From CAWUIO01 sp963922455 (lineage in GTDB: Bacteria; Bacteroidota; Bacteroidia; Cytophagales; Microscillaceae), in contig CAWUIO010000049.1 of the NCBI GenBank assembly GCA_963922455.1, positions 1-46,449 on the forward strand: 46,449 nt of DNA, read 5' to 3'. Position numbers and translations under genes: made by a program. Shown here in pieces: positions 25,122-33,223 of the stretch (position 1 is the stretch's first letter; the number at the start of each line of letters is the position of its first letter). Below the pieces are notes generated by a model, which did not search any database, was not told the DNA's origin, and was given only the letters and a program-made list of their open reading frames with translations.

Positions 25122-28100
25122 ATGAAAAGAATAATTACCCTTTGCTTGGGGCTGAGCATGATACTTTTCGGGCAACTGGCCCAAAGTCAAAGCTCCAAAG
25201 GCAAAAAAGCTGGAGCCAAAAAAGACCTCCCACTGGAGGCAGAACGCACAATCAAGTTTACTACCCAAGAAGGAACCTGGATGTCTTTGGACGTGAGTCC
25301 CGATGGGAAATATATAGTCTTTGATATGTTAGGGGATATCTATCAGATCCCTGCTACGGGGGGGGAAGCGACCCGTATCACCTCGGGTATGGCCTATGAT
25401 ACCCACCCCCGGTACAGTCCAGACGGTAAGAAAATCGTGTATACCTCCGATAAAAGTGGAGCTGACAATATTTGGGTCTTGGATATGGAAAATCAAGACA
25501 CCATTCAAGTCACGAAGGGCAAAGATCAAAACCAATTTTCTGCCGAGTGGACCCCCGACGGAGAATACTTAATCGTATCCCGGGGCCGACGCAATATTAA
25601 ATTATGGATGTACCACTGGACTGGCGGGGGCGGGATACAGCTTATCGACAAACCCGCTCGAATCAAGGTCATTGATCCCGCAGTAAGCCCGGATGGTAAA
25701 TTGGTTTATTTCTCCCAACGAATGGGCGCTTGGAATTACAATGCCCAGCTCCCCCAGTACCAAATCGGAATTTATAATAGGGAAAATGGTAAAATGTCCC
25801 GGGTAACTTCTCGATATGGTTCGGCTTTTACCCCTACGCTTTCCTCAGACGGTAAATACTTAGCCTACGGTACCCGTTACGAAGACGAAACGGGTATAAT
25901 CCTCAGAGATCTTACTACCGGGAAAGAAAAATGGTTGGCTTACCCGGTACAAAGAGATGAACAGGAATCTATTGCTCCCCTCGGTGTACTACCAGCGATG
26001 ACTTTCACGCCCGATAATAGCGCTTTGTTGGCGGCCTACGATGGGAAAATCAATCGGATTCCGGTAAATGGGGGAGAGGCAAGTGTTATTCCTTTTGAAG
26101 TTGACATCGAATTGGAAATGGGGCCTCGCTTGGAGTTTAAATACCCCATAGAAGATCAAAAGGAAGTGCTAGCTACTCAGCTAAGAGATGCCGCGCTTTC
26201 ACCCAATGGCAAACAATTGGCTTTTACGGTACTCAACCGACTGTATTTGATGGATTTGCCCCAGGGCAAAGCGCGTCGCCTAACTCAAAATAACTTCACC
26301 GAAGCCCACCCAACTTGGTCGCCCGACGGCCAAACGATTGCCTTTAGTACTTGGTCTTCAGAGGGAGGGCACCTTTATAAAGTAAACGTCAAAGGTAAAA
26401 GCACTCCCCAGAAATTGACCCAAAACCCAGGAGTGTATATGTACCCCGCTTGGGCCCCCAATAACCGAATAGTATTCCACCGAGGTAGTTCCCAAAATTA
26501 TCAAATGTCTACCGGGCCTTTCGCCTTTGGATCTACCGACGAACTTTGCTGGATATCTGCCAATGGAGGTTCTATACAAGTCATTGACAAAACCTATGGC
26601 CGCACCCGTCCCCATTTTGTGGAAGGAAAAGAAAGAATCTATCTCAGCCACGGAAGGGAGGGCTTGGTTTCCATTCGCTGGGATGGTACCGATGAAAAAC
26701 ACCACGTTCAAATCACCGGGATCAAAACCTTCGGCTCCAGCAATATGGACTTTGAGAAAGCCCACGACCACGGAAATTACTGCTTACTCCCGGCCAGTGA
26801 AGCCGATGATGCCCGCGAAAATAATACGGCCTCCCGCCCGAGTGTCATTATGATGTCGCCCCAAGGAAAACAAGCCTTGGCCCAAATTAATAATGATATC
26901 TATGTGGTGACCGTTCCGATGGCGGGAAAAACCCCCAAAATATCTGTGAGCAACCCCAAAAGCTCCCAGTTTCCTTCCCGTAAACTTACCCAACTGGGAG
27001 GGGAATTTCCTTCTTGGTCAAAAGATGGGAATCAAGTACAATGGACGCTCGGAAGCTCCTTCTTTACCTATGATCTAGATGAAGCCAAAGCCTTTGACGA
27101 CAGTCTAAAGCTGGCCAAACGGGAAGAAGCCCGCCGCAAAGCCGAGGAAGTCAAAAAGAAAAAAGAAGAAGGAGAAGAGGAAAAAGACCCAGATGAAAAA
27201 GACGAGGACGAGAAAGAAGACGAAGGCACTGAAGACGAAGATAAAAAGAAAGGCGAAGAGGATGAACCGAAAAAAGAAGATAAAAAGCCTAAAACCTATG
27301 AAGCAAAGGAGTTAGAAATTGAGGTAAGCTACCAAAAAGATATCCCTGAGGGCAAAGCTTTACTAAGAGGTGGACGGATTATCACCATGAAAGGTAAGGA
27401 GATTATTGAGTCTGGAGATATCCTCATCGAAAACGCGCGCATCAAAGCCCTAGGGCCAAGTGGTAGCCTCAAGGTCCCAGCCGATGCCCAGATAATTGAT
27501 TTACAGGGCAAAACCGTCATGCCCGGTTTTGTAGATACCCACGCCCATATGTGGCCGGCCTGGAACCTTCACAAAAACCAGGTATGGGTCTACGCTGCCA
27601 ATTTGGCCTATGGCGTCACCACAACCCGGGACCCTCAAACCGCAACCACCGATGTTTTAACCTACGCCGATATGGTGGAAGCCGGTATGATGTATGGCCC
27701 TCGGGTGTATTCTACTGGACCTGGAGTAGGCTTTTGGTCATACAATATCAAAAACCTGGAACACGCCAAAAAGGTATTGAAGCAGTATAGCAAATACTAC
27801 AATACCAAAACCATCAAAATGTATCTCACCGGTAATCGCCAACAACGTCAGTGGATCATTATGGCAGCCAAAGAGCAGGAATTGATGCCCACCACCGAAG
27901 GAGGCCTGGATTTTAAACTCAATATGACCCAACTGGTAGATGGTTATCCCGGCCACGAGCACGCCCTGCCTATTTCCCCCATTTACAAGGATGTCACTCA
28001 GACAATTGCCGAGTCTAAAATGGCCGTTACCCCCACGCTTCTCGTGGCGTATGGAGGGCCTTTTGCCGAAAACTATTACTACGCCACCGAAAACCCCTAC

Positions 28101-28607
28101 CAGGATAAGAAGTTAAAGCACTTCACTCCCTATGAAGAGCTGGCAGCCAAGACCCGTCGTCGCTCTTCCTGGTTTATGCCCGAAGAGCACGTGTTTCCGA
28201 AGCACGCCCGGTTTATCAAAGACTTGGTAGAAGCTGGGGGGCTTTCTGGAGTAGGTAGCCACGGGCAGTTACAAGGGCTGGGCTACCACTGGGAGCTTTG
28301 GGCCATGCAATCGGGCGATATGGGTACCCACGATGCCTTAAGGGTAGCTACCATTATCGGGGCCGAAGCCATCGGTTTAGACAAAGATCTTGGCTCAATC
28401 GAAGCGGGTAAGTTAGCCGATTTGGTCATCACCGACAAAAACCCCTTGGAAAACATCCGCCACACCAATACCATACGCTACGTGATGAAAAATGGGCGAC
28501 TCTACGAAGGGGAAACCTTGGATGAAGTATACCCCAATGTACAAAAGGCCCAACCCTTTGAGTGGAAGCTCAGCGCACCGCAAAACCTGCCGGGCATCCG
28601 CCGATAA
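25122..28607 (+). CDS. Secreted TolB-propeller amidohydrolase
   Basis: The protein has 1161 residues. Signal peptide (about 1-22) ending in a Q-S-Q stretch. Residues about 40-650 form TolB/WD40-type beta-propeller blades (repeats of S-P-D-G-K-x-I and A-x-F/W-S-P-D-G, for example SPDGKYIVFD and SPDGQTIAFS). A highly acidic and basic linker of about 60 residues (Glu, Lys, Asp) separates this from the amidohydrolase domain, which has the metal-binding HAH in GFVDTHAHMWP near residue 807, a later HEH, and SHGQLQGLG. The C-terminus has the usual EAGKLADLVI. In the position where many relatives have a metal-binding Asp, SHGQ is seen. Likely a periplasmic or exported hydrolase of cyclic amides or peptides; the substrate is not readable. 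Own terminator. Confidence 0.9.
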   Translation: MKRIITLCLGLSMILFGQLAQSQSSKGKKAGAKKDLPLEAERTIKFTTQEGTWMSLDVSPDGKYIVFDMLGDIYQIPATGGEATRITSGMAYDTHPRYSPDGKKIVYTSDKSGADNIWVLDMENQDTIQVTKGKDQNQFSAEWTPDGEYLIVSRGRRNIKLWMYHWTGGGGIQLIDKPARIKVIDPAVSPDGKLVYFSQRMGAWNYNAQLPQYQIGIYNRENGKMSRVTSRYGSAFTPTLSSDGKYLAYGTRYEDETGIILRDLTTGKEKWLAYPVQRDEQESIAPLGVLPAMTFTPDNSALLAAYDGKINRIPVNGGEASVIPFEVDIELEMGPRLEFKYPIEDQKEVLATQLRDAALSPNGKQLAFTVLNRLYLMDLPQGKARRLTQNNFTEAHPTWSPDGQTIAFSTWSSEGGHLYKVNVKGKSTPQKLTQNPGVYMYPAWAPNNRIVFHRGSSQNYQMSTGPFAFGSTDELCWISANGGSIQVIDKTYGRTRPHFVEGKERIYLSHGREGLVSIRWDGTDEKHHVQITGIKTFGSSNMDFEKAHDHGNYCLLPASEADDARENNTASRPSVIMMSPQGKQALAQINNDIYVVTVPMAGKTPKISVSNPKSSQFPSRKLTQLGGEFPSWSKDGNQVQWTLGSSFFTYDLDEAKAFDDSLKLAKREEARRKAEEVKKKKEEGEEEKDPDEKDEDEKEDEGTEDEDKKKGEEDEPKKEDKKPKTYEAKELEIEVSYQKDIPEGKALLRGGRIITMKGKEIIESGDILIENARIKALGPSGSLKVPADAQIIDLQGKTVMPGFVDTHAHMWPAWNLHKNQVWVYAANLAYGVTTTRDPQTATTDVLTYADMVEAGMMYGPRVYSTGPGVGFWSYNIKNLEHAKKVLKQYSKYYNTKTIKMYLTGNRQQRQWIIMAAKEQELMPTTEGGLDFKLNMTQLVDGYPGHEHALPISPIYKDVTQTIAESKMAVTPTLLVAYGGPFAENYYYATENPYQDKKLKHFTPYEELAAKTRRRSSWFMPEEHVFPKHARFIKDLVEAGGLSGVGSHGQLQGLGYHWELWAMQSGDMGTHDALRVATIIGAEAIGLDKDLGSIEAGKLADLVITDKNPLENIRHTNTIRYVMKNGRLYEGETLDEVYPNVQKAQPFEWKLSAPQNLPGIRR

Positions 28608-28651
28608 TACCGCCCACTCAAGCTTATTTTTTAAAATGTTTTGAGTTTGCT

Positions 28652-28682
28652 AGCCCGAGCCGTTGAGGTTCGGGCTTTTTTT
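28652..28682 (+). terminator. Intrinsic terminator after the amidohydrolase gene
   Basis: AGCCCGAGCC (28652-28661) pairs with GGTTCGGGCT (28667-28676) over 10 bp with one G-U, loop GTTGA, then T to 28682. Repeat copy 4 starts at the very next base. Confidence 0.9.
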
Positions 28683-28813
28683 GGGGCTGCCCCCGGCGTT
28701 TAACATGAGGCTTACCTAGGAAAATCTGTGCCGCCGGGGTCGGGCTTTCGCTACTCGCTGCCTTTCCCCGCCAGGCCCTTACGAGCTCAAACAGGCCGCT
28801 CTATCCCTCAGCC
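28683..28813 (-). repeat. Dispersed structured element, copy 4 (subfamily A)
   Basis: Read on the minus strand it starts GGCTGAGGGATAGAGCGG and ends in GGGGCAGCCCC. The 3' arm is CCCCGGCG/CGCCGGGG. The apical sequence is unlike copies 3 and 5 and resembles copy 8 only in short stretches. It abuts the T-run of the amidohydrolase terminator with no spacer. No coding potential of its own. Confidence 0.9.
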
Positions 28814-29026
28814 TTTTTTAGAGGAGTGTGGAAACTGGAGGAATACATGGCCTACATTTGACTCCCAAACAGAACCAGTTTTCTCAAACTACTTGTTTTT
28901 CAAGCTTGTTTACCCAGGTACTGGGTATTCTTCCCATTACCTGCCCCTTAAATTTCATACGAAAGCCCCAATGCCTTGCAAAAGCAGCCGGACCTTGCTA
29001 TTTTCGGCCCATCTTAGCACAAACTC

Positions 29027-30724
29027 ATGAAAACACACTATTTCCTCCTGGGACTCTTGCTGGCCTGCTTCACCTGCCAATCCCCCCAAAAGCCTGAACC
29101 CCCTCAAAAAGAAGAACAAAAGCCTAAACCTGCCCAAGCCCTAAAAGAAGAAAAAGAAAAACCGGCAGAAGCTCCTCAAAAGTACCAGTCGAGCATATCC
29201 TGGCCCATTGCTCACGTGTTTATGTACTCCTTAAATTGTAGTTTCCTGAGCCAGTTTAATCATACGGGTTACTTATTTATGGGAAAAGATACCAGTGCAT
29301 TTGAATTACACCTGCAAGAAAACCGAGAAATACACTGGGCTCAAGACGCTTTAAAAAAAGACCTAAGCTCTATAAGGTCACGGTATAAAGGAAATTATCT
29401 CTTTCATGATGAAAAAAATCAGCTAATCTTAGAGATTTTGGAAACTCAGGTAGATACATTTTTCCATACTAAGGTAGGGGCTAAGCCCAAAAGCTCTAAA
29501 ATATCCCGACGAAGAGTTTATCAAATCGATTTGGATAGCTGTAATTCCAAGTTGAACTTTCAATTACCCGATAAAATTTCCCCGCTTTTCCTAAATGCTT
29601 ATGCTTCCTGGGTCGAGCTCAGTCCCAGAGGGCAATATGTATCCTACCTGGAAGGGGTACGAGAAGAAATTGACATCACGGAGTCATGGGCTAAGGTAGA
29701 AGCCCGTTACTTTTCCCCCAAATTTGAGGAAGGTATTGACTTAGAGGTGCTTTCACACGATGCGTATTTAAAGCAAACTAAAGTTCGCTTTCCCAATCAA
29801 GAGGAGCTATATACGTTGCAGTGGTGGAATAACTCTTTATACAGCGGGCAAGGTAGTGAGCCAGTTAGCCCTCAATTTTTCTTAAAAATACGCCATCCGG
29901 ATATGGATGATCCCAAAAATATCCGCTTAGTATACAATTACATGCAGGATCGAGAGGAAGGCCTAGCCGATTCAGATTTTGAAGGACAAGACATCCAGTT
30001 GGCCTTCATGGGCGATTCTAGCGCGCTTTTAAAGAAAATTACCCGGGAAGATTTTGATCAAAATTACCGGATCTCCAGCTATGATGCTGCCCTAGAAAGT
30101 TTTTGTCCGGGGAGCTCCAAGCATAATTGGCCAGCTGATTCTTGTTTGCGGTCTGTGGAAAATGAAAAACTGCAGATAAACCCCCAGGTAAAAAGAGATG
30201 GCCCATTCCTTTTATTTAATTTACCAGACTCTACTCGCTTAGTACACCGGGATAATGCGGCAATTGGAGAGTTAGTACAAAATTTTTTTTATTTAGGAGA
30301 TTTATCGAGCGCAGAAGGGCTCGTGCACGTCACCCTTTCGCATCATTGGGAATGGGGCAATTGTTTGTTGATCCACGAAAATAGTGGAGATGAAATATAT
30401 ATCTCGGGGAATCATTTTCCTATTTTATCGCCCAACGGGAAGTATTTTGTAAGCAACCAAAATATTAGTAACTATTTGATGGGCGGGGTCTATGTACAAA
30501 TTTGGGAAATCACTCCCGCCGGTTTCAAACTCCGGGGGCAAGTCATCCAAATCCACGACATCCCAGACAAGTACTATTGGCTGGATAATCAAACCCTTAT
30601 CTGGAAGAGCAAAAACTTTAAAAGTGTGAGCGATGATGCCTCCACGCGATACTATCAATTGAGCTGGAAAATACCCCAAGAAACCGATGAGGAGACAGAA
30701 GGTAATTTGAGCCAGGTGCCTTAG
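29027..30724 (+). CDS. Large lipoprotein of unknown function
   Basis: 565 residues. The N-terminus MKTHYFLLGLLLACFTC has a lipobox-like LLAC (Cys near 14, another Cys at 17), followed by a Pro/Lys/Glu-rich linker of about 35 residues. The mature part has no motif I recognise. Short blocks such as SPRGQYVSYLEG and SPNGKYFVS (around 205 and 466) resemble propeller blade turns, so a beta-propeller is possible. Repeat copies 4 and 5 lie in inverted orientation on either side. No enzymatic residues can be named. Confidence 0.8.
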   Translation: MKTHYFLLGLLLACFTCQSPQKPEPPQKEEQKPKPAQALKEEKEKPAEAPQKYQSSISWPIAHVFMYSLNCSFLSQFNHTGYLFMGKDTSAFELHLQENREIHWAQDALKKDLSSIRSRYKGNYLFHDEKNQLILEILETQVDTFFHTKVGAKPKSSKISRRRVYQIDLDSCNSKLNFQLPDKISPLFLNAYASWVELSPRGQYVSYLEGVREEIDITESWAKVEARYFSPKFEEGIDLEVLSHDAYLKQTKVRFPNQEELYTLQWWNNSLYSGQGSEPVSPQFFLKIRHPDMDDPKNIRLVYNYMQDREEGLADSDFEGQDIQLAFMGDSSALLKKITREDFDQNYRISSYDAALESFCPGSSKHNWPADSCLRSVENEKLQINPQVKRDGPFLLFNLPDSTRLVHRDNAAIGELVQNFFYLGDLSSAEGLVHVTLSHHWEWGNCLLIHENSGDEIYISGNHFPILSPNGKYFVSNQNISNYLMGGVYVQIWEITPAGFKLRGQVIQIHDIPDKYYWLDNQTLIWKSKNFKSVSDDASTRYYQLSWKIPQETDEETEGNLSQVP

Positions 30725-30892
30725 ATGGTTTGATCTGGAGCGAAATGTTTGTCCAAAAATACCCTTTGAGGGCCCTGCAATTCCTAAGCGAATAGACAAG
30801 GCTAATGACAGGTTTGATGTTACCCAAGTAACAATCTGTCTCTCGATGTAAAAACGGCCGTACCCGAATTTTTTGTCCCGGTTCTTGAAAAT

Positions 30893-31023
30893 GGCTGAGG
30901 GATAGAGCGGCCTGTTTGAGCCCGCCGCTGGACGGTGTGCGGGCCGGCGAGTAGCGAAAGCCCGACCCCGGCGGCACGCGATGAGCTATCGGGAAAATCT
31001 GGTCTATCGCTGGGGGCAGCCCC
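30893..31023 (+). repeat. Dispersed structured element, copy 5 (subfamily A, altered arm)
   Basis: Starts GGCTGAGGGATAGAGCGG and ends TGGGGGCAGCCCC. The closing stem is GGCTG/CAGCC and the 3' arm is CCCCGGCG/CGCTGGGG with one G-U. The inner arm differs from the others: GCCCGC ... GCGGGC forms a new 6-bp stem, and the usual CTCG reads CCCG. The apical sequence is almost the same as copy 3. It lies between two rightward genes, about 170 bp after the first ends. Confidence 0.85.
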
Positions 31024-31133
31024 TAGTTCTCTTTGCTTGTTTAGTAGGGAAATTGGCCCAGCTTTGAAAAATATTGCCGACTTTGTAATATTTTCGGAGG
31101 GAAGTATACTAATTGGTAAAACATTCAGACAAC

Positions 31134-31682
31134 ATGGAAACCCAAGAATTACCCGAAACTTCAAAATCGCCCTCTTTATTATCCATCAGTTTAACCCAAG
31201 GTGCCATATTGGGGGTTACGCTTATCATATACTCCCTCATTTTGAATTTTTTAGGCCTTAATGAGCAAAGCTGGTGGAACCTAATCCTCAATATAGTGAT
31301 TGTCGCCTTGGTGCTCAACTTGGCTATGAAGGAGTTTAAGCGGGACAATCAGGGCTATTTGAGTATGGGTCAGGGGATTAGTCTGGGAAGTTTGGTGAGT
31401 TTGTTTGGCGCAATACTTTCGGCGGGTTTTAGTGTGATTTATATTTATTTGATCGATCCGGAGTTTATAGAGCGTACTTTGAGACGGGCCGAGATTCAAC
31501 TGGTAAGCCAAAACCCGGACATGAGCGATCAGCAGATTGACTATGTCTTGTCTTTTTCGGAATGGTTTTTAAAACCGGTTCCTGTCTTTATGATGGGCTT
31601 GATCGTCACATTTATCTTAGGATTTTTGATAAGCATCGTGATGGCCTTTGTAAACAAGAAAGAACCTATCCACCCCTTTTAG
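31134..31682 (+). CDS. DUF4199 membrane protein
   Basis: About 182 residues from ATG 31134 (METQELPET); a TTG at 31113 is less likely. Four hydrophobic segments: about 17-38, 43-60, 75-100 and 150-175. FKRDNQGYLSMGQGISLGSLVSLFGA is the recognisable DUF4199 block. It is an integral membrane protein common in Bacteroidota, of unknown function. It converges on the amine oxidase gene, with 3 bp between stop codons. Confidence 0.85.
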   Translation: METQELPETSKSPSLLSISLTQGAILGVTLIIYSLILNFLGLNEQSWWNLILNIVIVALVLNLAMKEFKRDNQGYLSMGQGISLGSLVSLFGAILSAGFSVIYIYLIDPEFIERTLRRAEIQLVSQNPDMSDQQIDYVLSFSEWFLKPVPVFMMGLIVTFILGFLISIVMAFVNKKEPIHPF

Positions 31683-31685
31683 AAA

Positions 31686-33014
31686 TTAATGGATTTTTTT
31701 TCCTAATACCTGCATGGCAGCCCTAAAGCCCGTTTCTAAGGCTCCGTGTACCGTAGCGGCGTGTCCTTGATTGTGGGTGGCTTCCCCGGCAAAAAATATT
31801 TGCTTAGCGATAGGCTCAGCTAGGCCTTCCCGGTAGGCCTCGGCTCCTGGGCCAGGATAGCTAAAAGCGCCTTGAATCCAGCTATCTTGCGACCAATCGT
31901 ATAGTACTTCTTCTTGAAAGGTTTTACTAGCGATTTTATTGCCAAACAAACGATCTAGTTCTTGTAAAGCATAGGCTAGGGCTCCTCCTGGGAGTTGGGC
32001 GAGTTTTCGGGCCGGTTCCCCCATAATGTAGGCGGTAAGGATGGGGGTTTGGTCTTTGGCAGAAGTATAAAACTCAGGTATCCAACCTCGGGTATATATG
32101 GAGCCCGTGTCTTCAGGCCAGAAGCGGCTACGGAATCTTAGGATGATTTTGGTGCCTGTGTCTTGGGACAGGTTGTGCAGGGCTATCAGTTTTTTGCTCG
32201 GTAAAGTGGGTATCCACGTGATGAAACCCGATTGTAAGGCGGCCAAAGGAACGGTACATATGCAAGCCCTCCCAAAATAGCTTTCCTGCCCTGCCGCCAG
32301 TAAGCGTACCCCAGAAGAAGAGTAATCGACCCTATTTACTGCGTTTTTGAAGGATATGGCAGGATATACCGAGGAAAATATTTTATCTACTACCTCTTGG
32401 TAGGAGGCTTCGGGCAAGATAAAGTTTTTATGCCCGGATGACCACTTTCGGGCCGCATCTTGGAGAGACTTTAAGTCAATATTGGGCAAGGAGGTGCCAT
32501 ACTCTCCACTCAACCAAGCTTTGACCAAGTGATGTACTCTTTTGGGTAATGGAGAGGCCTTGAGATAATCGAGTACGCTGGGGCCCCAATCTTTTTGGAT
32601 CTCTCTTCGATCTAAATATTCTACAAATTGTATGGCTTTTAGCAAATCGGGATCGGTGGCAATGGCATCTTCGTCTACCAAGCCATTTTCTAATTCATAA
32701 AGTTCTTCAAACTCATCCTCATAGGGCATAAGCGAAAAGCCATGATCTTGCACGAGTTGGTACCACGCGGAGCGGTCACCGTGAATTTCTTCGGCTCCCA
32801 ACTCGACCGCGTGGGGGTACAGACCGGGATAAGAATAAATCCGCCCACCTACCCGATTACTGGCTTCCAGGATTTGAAATGATTGTCCGTGATTTTGGAG
32901 AATTTTGGCTGCAGTTAAACCGGCAATGCCTGCCCCGATGATGTATACCTTATCTTCTGAAACCGAGGCCTGAGTCGGGTTTCGGAAAGCACGGAGTATC
33001 TGTTCCGCTTTCAT
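31686..33014 (-). CDS. FAD-dependent amine oxidase / flavin oxidoreductase
   Basis: The protein has 442 residues. The FAD-binding GxGxxG motif is VYIIGAGIAGLTAA at residues 23-36, followed by RVGGRIYSY. The C-terminal FAD motif is IFFAGEATHNQGHAATVHGALETG near 410. This is the monoamine oxidase/protoporphyrinogen oxidase fold. No signal peptide is evident. Substrate (amine, polyamine or other) cannot be told. Divergent from the M14 peptidase gene, sharing the gap 33015-33223. Confidence 0.9.
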   Translation of the reverse strand: MKAEQILRAFRNPTQASVSEDKVYIIGAGIAGLTAAKILQNHGQSFQILEASNRVGGRIYSYPGLYPHAVELGAEEIHGDRSAWYQLVQDHGFSLMPYEDEFEELYELENGLVDEDAIATDPDLLKAIQFVEYLDRREIQKDWGPSVLDYLKASPLPKRVHHLVKAWLSGEYGTSLPNIDLKSLQDAARKWSSGHKNFILPEASYQEVVDKIFSSVYPAISFKNAVNRVDYSSSGVRLLAAGQESYFGRACICTVPLAALQSGFITWIPTLPSKKLIALHNLSQDTGTKIILRFRSRFWPEDTGSIYTRGWIPEFYTSAKDQTPILTAYIMGEPARKLAQLPGGALAYALQELDRLFGNKIASKTFQEEVLYDWSQDSWIQGAFSYPGPGAEAYREGLAEPIAKQIFFAGEATHNQGHAATVHGALETGFRAAMQVLGKKIH

Positions 33015-33223
33015 AGCGCAAGAGTTAATTTCTTATTAAAGTAGGCAAAGCCCCTAGCATAATCAACCCTAAGGGCTTGTTTTTTAATAATTTATCGCTT
33101 TACTTTCCTCGTCTGTTTGAAGGCAAGCTTACTAGGCTATTTCAAGCACTATACAAAACGTCTGATTATATCGCTTGACATCACATCAAAATTCGCACTT
33201 TTCACATAAAAACGATTCTTTCT

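Noticed and set aside
30618..31164. Leftward frames over copy 5 and the lipoprotein's 3' end
   Set aside because: Antisense shadows of a supported gene and repeat translation.
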